7,294 bases of DNA from Actinomycetota bacterium (GCA_003136795.1 PLDP01000106.1:1-7294); one strand, 5' to 3'; shown: positions 1 through 6,289, numbered from the stretch's first letter. Notes: a model not told the origin generated them from the letters alone. Numbers and translations: made by a program.

Positions 1-44
1 TGCGCCGGATCGAACTGGGCGGGTCGTCCGGTGGGTGCGGCGGT

Positions 45-941
45 GTGCTGAGCAGCAGGCGCGACTATGGGTGGCCGGTGAGGCCGTTTGCCGTTCAGCA
101 TCCGATTCGGGGAGGCTTCGGCGACCCGCGCACGATTTCAAGCGAGGAGTTCGGCCTTGACGGTGTCGGCGACCCCGGCAGCTACTCGTTCCATAACGGA
201 GTTGACATTTCCGCGCGGGTGGGGACACCGGTCTACCCGGTCGTGTCGGGGCAGGCGTATTTTGTGGGAGCCGACGAGGTGCGCGTCAGGGCCGGCCGGC
301 GCGTCTTTCAGTACATCCACATCGCTCCCTTGGTTGCGAAGGGCGCGCACGTGGTGGCCGAGACGACTTCGCTCGGTACGGTCCGCCTGCCGTTCCGTCA
401 CGTGCACCTGACAGAGATCGACGGCGGTCGCGTCGTCAACCCGCTGCTTCATCTGCGTCCGTACGCCGATCGCACGATTCCGGTTGTGCAGTGGCTCGAT
501 GTGGAAGGACCGACAGGCTTCGTCGTCGATCCGAACAACCTTTCCGGTGATGTTTCCGCGCTCGCGGAGGCGGATGATCTGCCGCCGCTGCCCGTCCCGG
601 GTGCATGGAACGGCTTTCCGCTCGCGCCGGCGTTTGTCCGTGTGGCGCTGATCGGACAGGACGGGGTCGTGCTGTGGAGCCGGACAGTCGCGGACTTTCG
701 CCGCAGTGAGCCGCCGCGGCGGGACTTTTGGGACGTCTACGCAGCGGGCACCTACCAGAACTTCCCGGTATTCGCCAACCACTACTACTGGCGGCAGCCG
801 GGCCACTACGTGTTCTTGCTCACGCAACATCCCCTCGATACCCGCCACTTCGCAAACGGGTCGTACACCTTGCGAGTCGTCGCCGCCGACATCTGCGGAA
901 ACCGCGGCATCCTTAGCGAACAGATACGGATAGGCAACTAG
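45..941 (+). CDS. M23 family (LytM-type) metallopeptidase, possibly 5'-partial
   Basis: Predicted zinc endopeptidase of the M23/LytM fold, a family that usually cuts peptidoglycan cross-bridges. Numbering is from the GTG at 45. The first zinc ligands lie in the HNGVD motif (H50, D54), the YIHI segment gives H92, and the HVH motif gives H119 and H121, so the metal and catalytic set looks complete. A WPVRPF...QHPIRGGFGDPR block (residues 10-29) precedes the domain; I recall this layout from Thermoleophilia M23 proteins. After the peptidase domain (about 45-140) comes an Ig-like C-terminal part ending with GSYTLRVVAADICGN (272-286), as in FlgD-type or fibronectin-like modules. The start is uncertain: the frame is open to base 3, no clear ribosome site precedes the GTG, and no signal peptide is visible, so the N-terminus may lie outside the window. 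Only 26 bp separate its stop from the convergent transporter gene. Confidence 0.85.
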   Translation: MLSSRRDYGWPVRPFAVQHPIRGGFGDPRTISSEEFGLDGVGDPGSYSFHNGVDISARVGTPVYPVVSGQAYFVGADEVRVRAGRRVFQYIHIAPLVAKGAHVVAETTSLGTVRLPFRHVHLTEIDGGRVVNPLLHLRPYADRTIPVVQWLDVEGPTGFVVDPNNLSGDVSALAEADDLPPLPVPGAWNGFPLAPAFVRVALIGQDGVVLWSRTVADFRRSEPPRRDFWDVYAAGTYQNFPVFANHYYWRQPGHYVFLLTQHPLDTRHFANGSYTLRVVAADICGNRGILSEQIRIGN

Positions 942-967
942 GCAACAGAGTCGGCCCGGATGCCCAG

Positions 968-1864
968 CTATTTCTTCGCGGCTGCGAGTCGAGCGACGGC
1001 TTCTGTCCGGGAGATCAGAATCGTTCCGGCGAGCGCGAGCAGTGTTCCGGCCGCGATCGGGATTCCGTGGAGTTTGGCCGACGCCCAGTCCTCTTTGAGG
1101 AAGAGCGGCTCGAGCAAGATCGGAAGGAATGTCTGAACCGACGTAGTCACCGGCACGACGACCGTCGCCGCTCGTCGCTGGAAGGCAGTCATGCCGGTGA
1201 TCGTCGCCACGACTCCGAGGAGGAGACCAACGACACCCCACAAGCTCGCCGGCAGGTAATGGCCCACGCCGATGTCGTCGCTCAAGAGTTTGGTGGCGAT
1301 ATTCGTTCCGGCAAAGCCGCAACCCGAGGCGATCATGACTGCGGTTGTGCGGGCCAAACCCAGACGGCCGAGCAGTAGCGGCGCGAGCGCCCCAGCCATC
1401 ACCGCGACGATCACCGCGACCACCGCGAAGCCGCCTCGATGTGTCTCTACTCGCGCCGGCACGCCCCAGGCAACCAGGGCGATCCCGGCGACGATCCCGA
1501 GAACCCCGCCGGCTGCGAGCAGCCCAACCGGCTCGCCGAATACGCGAGAGCCAACAGCCAGCAACGCAAGCAGCCCCACGGCGAGCAACGGCTGCACCAA
1601 GACAAACGGCGCATAGGAGAGCGCATAGACCTGCGGCGCGACTCCAACCGTCGCGAGTAACTGCCCGAGCAGCCAGCGGGGCCGGCGCAGTAGCCGGGCA
1701 AGCAAACCAAGACGCAGCCCGAGAGATTGCGGCGCCTTGCGTGCCTCCAGCGCCTGGAGCGCCAGCCCCAGGTTGAACAGCAGCGAAGCAAAAGCCGCAG
1801 CGGTTGCACCCAAGAGCACAACCCGTGTCCTACACCAAGTCGGGCAACCTAAACGGCGCGACAT
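968..1864 (-). CDS. DMT superfamily (NIPA/EamA-like) membrane transporter
   Basis: Integral membrane protein of 298 residues with about nine hydrophobic segments: roughly residues 16-41, 65-85, 86-106, 112-136, 146-170, 173-192, 200-225, 231-256 and 268-285. The length, the first helix ending in ALQALEARKAP, and the LVQPLLAVGLL segment in helix 3 resemble DMT proteins related to the NIPA magnesium-transporter family. The substrate cannot be told from sequence. The ATG at 1864 has no clear ribosome site. An in-frame GTG at 1819 (residue 16) has AGGA 8 nt upstream and sits exactly where the first helix begins, so the protein may be 283 residues. It is transcribed divergently from the M14 peptidase gene and converges on the M23 gene, so it is probably monocistronic. 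The family call is fairly secure; the function is open. Confidence 0.8.
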   Translation of the reverse strand: MSRRLGCPTWCRTRVVLLGATAAAFASLLFNLGLALQALEARKAPQSLGLRLGLLARLLRRPRWLLGQLLATVGVAPQVYALSYAPFVLVQPLLAVGLLALLAVGSRVFGEPVGLLAAGGVLGIVAGIALVAWGVPARVETHRGGFAVVAVIVAVMAGALAPLLLGRLGLARTTAVMIASGCGFAGTNIATKLLSDDIGVGHYLPASLWGVVGLLLGVVATITGMTAFQRRAATVVVPVTTSVQTFLPILLEPLFLKEDWASAKLHGIPIAAGTLLALAGTILISRTEAVARLAAAKK

Positions 1865-2003
1865 TGCACGATCTTGAAACCAGAAGTCCCGGGGCAGCCA
1901 CGCGTGCTATTGACTCACGACTGTGTCCAGCAGCCCCTCCGAGAGTGCGGCCCACGCTCGTTTAAGCGCTTCCTCCGACTTTGACTCGGCGGTCGTCCGA
2001 GGT

Positions 2004-2753
2004 ATGAGGGCGACCCTCGTCACCCTGCTCTGCGCGGTGCTCGCCCCAACGATCACCCTGGGCGCCGAGGCGAGCACCGGCCGCGACCCGCTCTCACACC
2101 ACACGCTGCGAATTGGGCGCTCGGTCGACGGTCGCCCGATCATGGCAGTCGAAACTGGGGATTCCGACAGTCCGCGCAAAGTGTTGGTCGTCGGTTGCAT
2201 CCATGGCAACGAATGTTCGGGAGTTGCCGTCGCGGATCGGCTCGCAGACAACACGCCGCCCCGCGAGATCGATCTTTGGATCATCCCGAGCCTGAACCCC
2301 GACGGCGCCGCGGCCGACACGCGGCAAAACGCGCACGGCGTCGACCTCAACCGCAACTTCCCATGGGAGTGGAGAGCGATGGTCGGTTTCTACGACTCCG
2401 GTCCGCGTCCGTTGTCGGAGCCGGAAAGCCGCATCGCCGTCCGTCTGATCGAACGTGTGCGACCGTCGGTTTCGATCTGGTTCCATCAGCACGCGGACGT
2501 CGTCGACGACTCGAGCGGGGAGATCGCTGTCGAGCGCACGTTTGCAGCCGTCGCGAAGATGCGGCTCGAAGCGCTGGCGCGGGAACCGGGAAGCGCGGTG
2601 ACCTGGCAGACCCACTGCCTCCCGCACTCCACGGCCTTCGTCGTCGAGCTTGCTGCCGGGCCGCTCAAACCCGACGCGGTTGCCCGACTCGGCGCTGCGG
2701 TCCTGGCAGCCGGAGCTTCGGCGCCGGAACGACGCCTCGTGGCTCGCTGCTAA
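2004..2753 (+). CDS. Exported M14-type zinc carboxypeptidase (MpaA/succinylglutamate desuccinylase-like)
   Basis: Small single-domain zinc carboxypeptidase of the M14 superfamily, 249 residues from the ATG at 2004. HGNE (H67, E70) gives the first two zinc ligands, followed by NPDG (98-101) and DLNRNFP (114-120). FHQH holds the third zinc ligand (H161 or H163), and VVEL supplies the catalytic glutamate E215. The catalytic set therefore looks intact. The NPDG/DLNRNFP pairing and small size recall MpaA-like amidopeptidases, which trim murein peptides; that specificity is inference. I chose ATG 2004 because it starts a signal-peptide-like stretch (one Arg, hydrophobic core to residue 20, AEA before a likely cleavage). 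The in-frame GTG at 1923 would add 27 polar residues. Neither start has a well-placed ribosome site: GAGG ends 1 nt before the ATG. The gene ends just before a stem-loop and lies alone on its strand. Confidence 0.85.
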   Translation: MRATLVTLLCAVLAPTITLGAEASTGRDPLSHHTLRIGRSVDGRPIMAVETGDSDSPRKVLVVGCIHGNECSGVAVADRLADNTPPREIDLWIIPSLNPDGAAADTRQNAHGVDLNRNFPWEWRAMVGFYDSGPRPLSEPESRIAVRLIERVRPSVSIWFHQHADVVDDSSGEIAVERTFAAVAKMRLEALAREPGSAVTWQTHCLPHSTAFVVELAAGPLKPDAVARLGAAVLAAGASAPERRLVARC

Positions 2754-2755
2754 TC

Positions 2756-2808
2756 GAGGTGCGCGTCGTCGGGGTCAGCCGGCTGTGAGCCGGCTCGTCT
2801 CGCACCTT
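2756..2808 (+). terminator. Nested stem-loop after the M14 peptidase gene
   Basis: Starting 2 bp after the stop codon, an outer 8-bp stem (2756-2763 with 2801-2808, one G-U pair) encloses a perfect 8-bp hairpin made of two copies of AGCCGGCT around GTG (2777-2795). No T-tract follows, so it is either a GC-rich terminator of the type common in high-GC bacteria or a 3'-end stabilising structure. The pairing is seen; termination is inferred. Confidence 0.5.
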
Positions 2809-2892
2809 CAGAGAAGTCTCATAAAGCGCACCGTAGTTTCCGGGAATGTGCTTTCGCGTGCTCGCCTGCCTCAGTGACCAGTTCCCGCTCCT

Positions 2893-2897
2893 GAAGG
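2893..2897 (+). promoter_or_regulatory. Ribosome binding site of the GT-B glycosyltransferase gene
   Basis: GAAGG lies 10 nt before the ATG at 2908. It is a moderate Shine-Dalgarno match and supports that start. Confidence 0.5.
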
Positions 2898-2907
2898 CGC
2901 TGACCTG

Positions 2908-4137
2908 ATGGCTTCGCCCTCAGAGGCTCGCGACCTGGCGCCACCCCGCTTCCTCGTGCTGACCGCGCCGGTCGGCGCAGGTCACATCGCCGCCGCCGAG
3001 GCGCTGCGGGCCGGGCTCCTGCTCGAGATCCCGCAGGCGGAGGTGACGGTCGTCGACGCGCTTTCCCACATGGGCCGCCCTTTGCGGTTCCTTCTCCTCA
3101 CGCTGTACCGGTGGCAACTCGAGCGGGCACCCTGGCTGTTCGGGCTTTTGCACGCGTCGTTGTTGCGGCTGCCGGGAACGGGAGCGGCTTGGCGGCGAGC
3201 GCTCGGGCTGCTCGGCGGCCGCAGCCTCCAGCGAGCGATCGTCGCGGCGAATCCCGACCTCGTCGTTTCCACTTACCCGCCGGCCACGAACGTCCTCGGG
3301 GAGCTCCGCTCGCGCGGCTCTCTTGCCCGCCCGGTGTGCGCCACGATCACCGATCTCGCTGGTGTCGCGCTGTGGGCCCACCGTGGCATCGCGCTGCATC
3401 TCGTTGCGCATCCCGACCTTCGAGCCGAGGTCGAGCGAGTTGCCGGTCCCGGCAGTGCAAGGGCCGTTCGTCCGCTTGTCCATCCACGCTTCTACGAGGC
3501 CCTCGACCGGGACCGCGCGCGTCGCGAGCTCGGCGTGTCACAGGTACACCTCGTGCTCGTCTCGGGCGGCGGATGGGGCATCGGCGACCTTCCAGGTGCG
3601 GTCGCGGCCGCTCTCGACATTCCCGGCACCCACGTGATGTGCGTCGTCGGGCTGAACCGTGCCCTTCGCGATCGGCTCACCCGGCGCTATCACGCCGAGC
3701 CTCGCGTGACGGTGCTCGGGTTCGTCTCGAACATGGCGACGCTCCTCACCGCCGCCGACGTCGCAGTCCACTCGACGGGCGGAGTCACCGTGCTCGAAGC
3801 ACTCGTCAGCCGGTGTCCGGTCGTCGCCTACGGCGGGGTCGCCGGGCATCTCCCCATGGTTAATCGGCGCATGGACGAGCTCGGGCTCGTCCGCGACGCC
3901 GCGACGCCGGACTTGTTGCGCAAGGCTCTGGGCGAGATCCTTCGTCAGCCGAGGCCCGCTCCTCACTCGCTCTTACGCCTCCCGGACGCCGCCTGCGAGG
4001 TCGCATCACTCCTCTCAGCGATCGCTGCCGAGTCGGGCACGGCGCGGGAGGCGCGTCAGAGCGCGCGGAAGGAGCCCGACACGGTGATCAGCCCGGAGAA
4101 GACGACCAGCGTGCATGCGAGCCGGCCGAGTATGTGA
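2908..4137 (+). CDS. GT-B glycosyltransferase, MGDG synthase / MurG-like (GT28-type)
   Basis: 409-residue nucleotide-sugar glycosyltransferase with a two-domain GT-B layout. The N-terminal domain (about 13-160) opens with FLVLTAPVGAGH (15-26), the glycine-rich loop of monogalactosyldiacylglycerol-synthase-like proteins, where GGGH is usual and GAGH stands here. The C-terminal domain (about 210-345) has VSGGGWG (218-224), the LGFVSNMATLLTAADV block (270-285) and STGGVTVLEAL (289-299), the donor-nucleotide region of GT28-type enzymes. By family it should act at the inner membrane face on a lipid or lipid-linked acceptor; donor and acceptor are unknown. No signal peptide is seen. Residues from about 372 to the end form a polar tail that looks outside the fold and lies over a hydrophobic minus-strand reading frame. 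The start is supported by GAAGG 10 nt upstream. It converges on the GH130 gene, which suggests a glycan theme but not co-transcription. Confidence 0.85.
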   Translation: MASPSEARDLAPPRFLVLTAPVGAGHIAAAEALRAGLLLEIPQAEVTVVDALSHMGRPLRFLLLTLYRWQLERAPWLFGLLHASLLRLPGTGAAWRRALGLLGGRSLQRAIVAANPDLVVSTYPPATNVLGELRSRGSLARPVCATITDLAGVALWAHRGIALHLVAHPDLRAEVERVAGPGSARAVRPLVHPRFYEALDRDRARRELGVSQVHLVLVSGGGWGIGDLPGAVAAALDIPGTHVMCVVGLNRALRDRLTRRYHAEPRVTVLGFVSNMATLLTAADVAVHSTGGVTVLEALVSRCPVVAYGGVAGHLPMVNRRMDELGLVRDAATPDLLRKALGEILRQPRPAPHSLLRLPDAACEVASLLSAIAAESGTAREARQSARKEPDTVISPEKTTSVHASRPSM

Positions 4138-4284
4138 ATCGCGGAGCCGCCGCTCCTCCTCAACGCAAGGCACCCTTCGGGCGAGCCCTCTCGTAATGCT
4201 GTTTTCAACTGACCGACTCTGGCCAATTGATGCCGCGACGGTGCGCTTCTGAACCAGGAGACGCTCCGGAACGCGCCCCTCATC

Positions 4285-4331
4285 GAGCAGTCCGACACGC
4301 TCTCACGAAGAAGTGCGATCGTGAGCTGCTC
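4285..4331. terminator. Nested hairpin between two convergent genes
   Basis: A 7-bp stem (4302-4308 with 4319-4325, 10-nt loop) is continued by a 6-bp stem (4285-4290 with 4326-4331) after an 11-nt bulge on the 5' side. It lies in the 4138-4380 spacer between the glycosyltransferase and GH130 stop codons, where a shared or bidirectional terminator would be expected. No T-tract is seen on either strand, so the role is inferred. I see no gene in the rest of this spacer. Confidence 0.35.
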
Positions 4332-4380
4332 AGGGCCGTTGGTGTCGAACGGGCCCGGTTCCGCCTCGTGCCCTTGAAAT

Positions 4381-5319
4381 TCAGGAGGAGTGGCGGGCGA
4401 GCCAGGCGAGGAGGTCCGAGAGGCTCGCTCCGGCGACGCAGATCGACGTGTCGGCGGCGCCGTAGTAGACCTGCAGAGTGTCGCCGTCGTCCTGCAGCAG
4501 CCAGCCGCAGGGGAAGATGACCTGGTCGACGTCACCGATCCGCTCGTAGTCGGCAGTCGGGCCGAAGATCCATTCGCTCGAGCGTGCGAGCACGCGGTCA
4601 GGGTGCTCGGTGTCGAGGAGGGCGAGGCCGAGGCGGTAGATCGAGCCGGCGGGGGTTGTGTGGACGCCGTGGTAGAGGAGCAGCCATCCTTCTGCCGTCA
4701 GCAGCGGCGGCGGGCCGAGGCCGACCTTGTGGGCGTCCCACCAGGCGCCCTCACGGGCGGGAATCAAGATTGTGTGATCGCCCCAGTGCTTGAGGTCAGG
4801 GCTCCACGAGAGCCAGATGTGGGCCCGATGCCTGGGCTGGGTCGCGACCGGCCGGTGGATCAGTGCCCAGCGGCCGTCGAACATCTTGGGGAAGAGGGCC
4901 GCGTCCTTGTCCTCGGGCGGCATCAGCACGCCGCGTCGCTCGAAGGACTCGAAATCCCGGGTGGACGCCAGGCAGACGAGCGGGCCGGCGGTCGAGTAGC
5001 CGGTGTAGACGATCATGTACTCGTCGCCGCACTCCGTGATCCGGGGGTCTTCGATGCCGAAGCGTTCCGCCTCGGATGCGACGTCCGGCAGCAGCCGTCG
5101 CTCTGGCTCGACCGTCCAGCCCAGCACGCCGTCGGTGCTGGTGGCCACACAGAGATGCGAGAGTCCGGTCCGGTCCTCGACGCGGACGAGCAGAATCGTC
5201 TCGCCGCCAAACCGGGCAGCGCCAGGATTGGTGACCGTATTCACCGTGTGCGGCCAATCGGCTGCGGTGAGAATCGGGTTCACCTCATACCGTCTGAACA
5301 GCTCTGGGGACGTCAACAT
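4381..5319 (-). CDS. GH130 family glycoside phosphorylase/hydrolase
   Basis: Five-bladed beta-propeller enzyme of family GH130, whose members phosphorolyse or hydrolyse beta-mannosides and related beta-linked glycans. Numbering is from ATG 5319 (312 residues, typical of the family). Marks in order: NPIL (14-17), NPGAARFGGE (31-40), RVEDR (46-50), the IEDPRIT block (89-95) with D91 at the usual proton-donor position, KDAALFPK (138-145), HRP (155-157), WWDAHKVG (193-200), YHGV (216-219) and YYGAAD (285-290). Arg, His and Lys residues in these blocks could bind phosphate, but I cannot separate phosphorylase from hydrolase. The start is uncertain: GTG at 5367 has AGGAG 10 nt upstream (328 residues) and the frame opens at GTG 5412. 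ATG 5319 has a GGGG stretch upstream and fits where the family fold begins. No signal peptide, so probably cytoplasmic. It points away from the structured region to its right. Confidence 0.88.
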   Translation of the reverse strand: MLTSPELFRRYEVNPILTAADWPHTVNTVTNPGAARFGGETILLVRVEDRTGLSHLCVATSTDGVLGWTVEPERRLLPDVASEAERFGIEDPRITECGDEYMIVYTGYSTAGPLVCLASTRDFESFERRGVLMPPEDKDAALFPKMFDGRWALIHRPVATQPRHRAHIWLSWSPDLKHWGDHTILIPAREGAWWDAHKVGLGPPPLLTAEGWLLLYHGVHTTPAGSIYRLGLALLDTEHPDRVLARSSEWIFGPTADYERIGDVDQVIFPCGWLLQDDGDTLQVYYGAADTSICVAGASLSDLLAWLARHSS

Positions 5320-5490
5320 GACGTGACCCCGATCGGCCGGTACCTCGTGCACGACTTGCCGGCGCACGCTCTCAAGTCTCCTAGAGGTGGGGTACCCAGC
5401 TTGCCGGGTCACGCCGATACGGACGTCCGGGAAACCGCGGATTCGCGTATGGCCTTCCCGCGCCGAAGAGCGTAAAGGGTGCGATTACCC
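5320..5490. other. Upstream region of the GH130 gene
   Basis: It should hold the GH130 promoter on the minus strand and the alternative GTG starts at 5367 and 5412. A 10-bp palindrome, CGGACGTCCG, sits near 5420-5431. A small hairpin (AGGGT at 5476-5480 with ACCCT at 5487-5491) abuts the inverted-repeat element. I could not support specific -35/-10 boxes. Confidence 0.4.
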
Positions 5491-5685
5491 TGTGCGTGCC
5501 GAAAACTCGATCCGGCCCGGAATTCCGGGTTGAGCAGCGAAAACGCCGAAAGCCGCAGTAGCACTCCTACCGCGGTAGGAGCAACCCGGGGCAGTCTGGC
5601 TTGCGTTTCCCCCGAGCACGAACGGGGTGAGCCTCACGAGGCTTTCTGCTGCTCAGGAGGCGAATTCGAGTTTTCGGCACGCACA
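5491..5685. repeat. 195-bp element closed by a perfect 20-bp inverted repeat, with nested helices (structured RNA or MITE-like)
   Basis: The arms 5491-5510 and 5666-5685 are perfectly complementary over 20 bp, and the element begins TGTG and ends CACA. Inside, these helices can form together: 5516-5520/5525-5529 (AATT loop); 5531-5538/5648-5655; 5541-5546/5603-5608 stacked, across a 3-nt bulge, on 5550-5554/5598-5602; 5564-5570/5575-5581 (an 18-bp palindrome with CGCG loop); 5610-5614/5623-5627; 5630-5634/5639-5643. About 63% of bases pair. In addition 5525-5531 (CCGGGTT) can pair with 5583-5589 (AACCCGG), which would compete with the first hairpin and the end of the second stem. No protein frame fits it and no flanking target duplication is seen. 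It may be an RNA (either strand) or a small transposable element; I do not recognise the family. Confidence 0.6.
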
Positions 5686-5959
5686 CGTTGCGGTACGTGT
5701 TGTCGTGTGGGCGAAAGACCTGCACGCCGGCCAGTTTCCGCGCGTCCGAACGGAGAATCGCCAAACGCGGCACAAAGCCCGTTGTGAACAGTTCAGGCAC
5801 TGCACAGGCACTGGCGGTGTGCCCCGGTTTTTGCCTGTCGGAGGTAAGGACGCTGGCGGCGGCTGCGTTCAGCATTGGCCACGCGCCGCTGGGCCCGAAG
5901 GAAGCGAGCAAGGAGGAAGGGCCGCGACCGCGAAAACTTGCCTTCCGGAATGGTCGAGC
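5686..5959. other. Non-coding leader region with hairpins and short direct repeats
   Basis: No credible gene. Seen here: ACACGT/ACGTGT (5683-5688 with 5695-5700, overlapping the right arm of the inverted repeat); CACAA/TTGTG (5771-5775 with 5782-5786); a 9-bp direct repeat CAGGCACTG at 5794-5802 and 5805-5813; the T-tract hairpin annotated separately; and a stem GGAAGG/CCTTCC (5915-5920 with 5941-5946) that could mask the first of two copies of CGAGCAAGGAGG (5905-5916; second copy 5955-5966). It is probably the untranslated leader of the small gene at 5972, or the spacer between an upstream RNA and that gene. Confidence 0.4.
5804..5838 (+). terminator. T-tract hairpin, possible terminator or attenuator
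   Basis: GGCAC (5807-5811) pairs with GTGCC (5819-5823) and TTTTT follows at 5828-5832, the layout of an intrinsic terminator on the plus strand. A competing fold pairs ACAGGCA (5804-5810) with TGCCTGT (5832-5838) plus CTGG with CCGG, which buries most of the T-tract. It lies about 120 bp after the inverted-repeat element and 134 bp before the small gene, so it could end an upstream RNA or attenuate the gene. The pairing is seen; the function is inferred. Confidence 0.4.
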
Positions 5960-5971
5960 AAGGAGGTGATC
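5960..5971 (+). promoter_or_regulatory. 12-nt extended Shine-Dalgarno directly before a GTG start
   Basis: AAGGAGGTGATC is complementary over 12 nt to the usual actinobacterial 16S rRNA 3' tail (GATCACCTCCTT). The AGGAGG core is 5 nt from the GTG at 5972. This fixes the start of the small gene and argues that it is translated, although the frame is open far upstream. Confidence 0.7.
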
Positions 5972-6280
5972 GTGATCAAGCGTGTGACGCAGCGATACAC
6001 GGTCGCGGCATTTGCGTTCGCGATCGCTGTCGCTTGGACGGGCACCGGAATGGCGAGCAGCCTCGAGTGTCTGCTCGTCTTCATCCTTGCGAACCTCGGT
6101 GTGTCGGCTTTCCAGCGGCGGCATGCGACCACACATCGCGTACAGCGGGGTCGGTCGCTCCGCGATCGCGATCGCGGAGAAATCATTGTTCCGAGATCGC
6201 ATCGCCCTCGCCCAACCGTGTACGACGCCGACGATCAGGGTGACGTAGGGGCGTGGCCCGAGGTCGCCGAGCGCTGGTAG
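5972..6280 (+). CDS. Small putative exported or membrane protein of unknown function
   Basis: I do not recognise this 102-residue protein. From GTG 5972 it has a basic N-terminus (MIKRVTQRY), a hydrophobic core (about residues 10-22) and a small-residue stretch GTGMASS (24-30) that could be a signal-peptidase site. A second hydrophobic segment, CLLVFILANLGVSAF (33-47), follows, so it may instead be a two-helix membrane protein. After residue 48 it becomes Arg/Asp-rich and low in complexity, and a 22-bp palindrome lies in this part. The second half may therefore be poorly conserved or arise from a frameshift. The start is set by the 12-nt Shine-Dalgarno; upstream codons in the same frame do not look like protein. 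It lies between the structured element and the GT51 gene on the same strand, 183 bp before the latter. The N-terminal half is the credible part. Confidence 0.5.
   Translation: MIKRVTQRYTVAAFAFAIAVAWTGTGMASSLECLLVFILANLGVSAFQRRHATTHRVQRGRSLRDRDRGEIIVPRSHRPRPTVYDADDQGDVGAWPEVAERW
6158..6179. repeat. 22-bp perfect palindrome containing GCGATCGCGATCGC
   Basis: The two 11-base halves are exact reverse complements, centred on 6168/6169. It falls in the low-complexity second half of the small ORF and could form a hairpin, bind a dimeric protein, or simply reflect a local tandem of GCGATC. Confidence 0.6.
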
Positions 6281-6289
6281 GCCTCGGCG
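6265..6289 (+). terminator. Stem-loop over the stop codon of the small ORF
   Basis: CGCCGAG (6265-6271) pairs with CTCGGCG (6283-6289) around an 11-nt loop that contains the TAG stop at 6278-6280. No T-tract follows. It may mark the 3' end of the small gene's transcript; termination is only inferred. Confidence 0.35.

Noticed and set aside
138..1322. Minus-strand open frame (394 codons) spanning the M23 gene and part of the transporter
   Set aside because: It lies opposite a well-supported M23 peptidase and in another frame of the transporter; high-GC antisense shadow.
1910..2008. TTGACT boxes (1910-1915 and 1981-1986) as -35 elements for the M14 gene
   Set aside because: No acceptable -10 box lies 16-18 nt downstream of the first. 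The second would place transcription start inside the gene.
4390..5475. Plus-strand open frame (361 codons) opposite the GH130 gene
   Set aside because: It mirrors a clear GH130 coding sequence on the minus strand, and its translation has no recognisable motif.
5540..5630. Resemblance to c-di-GMP-I (GEMM), glycine or TPP riboswitch fragments (for example GCCGAAAGCC, ACGGGGTGAGCC; AACGCAAGCC on the other strand)
   Set aside because: Only short matches. The full conserved cores and helix order of those aptamers are absent on both strands, so no known class can be assigned.
5481..5695. Target-site duplication flanking the inverted-repeat element
   Set aside because: The bases outside the arms (GCGATTACCC on the left, CGTTGCGGTA on the right) share no direct repeat, so insertion cannot be shown.
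5627..5971. Upstream extension of the small gene to an ATG-like start at 5627
   Set aside because: The extra 115 codons overlap the structured element and T-tract hairpin, have no domain signal, and the 12-nt Shine-Dalgarno places the start at 5972.
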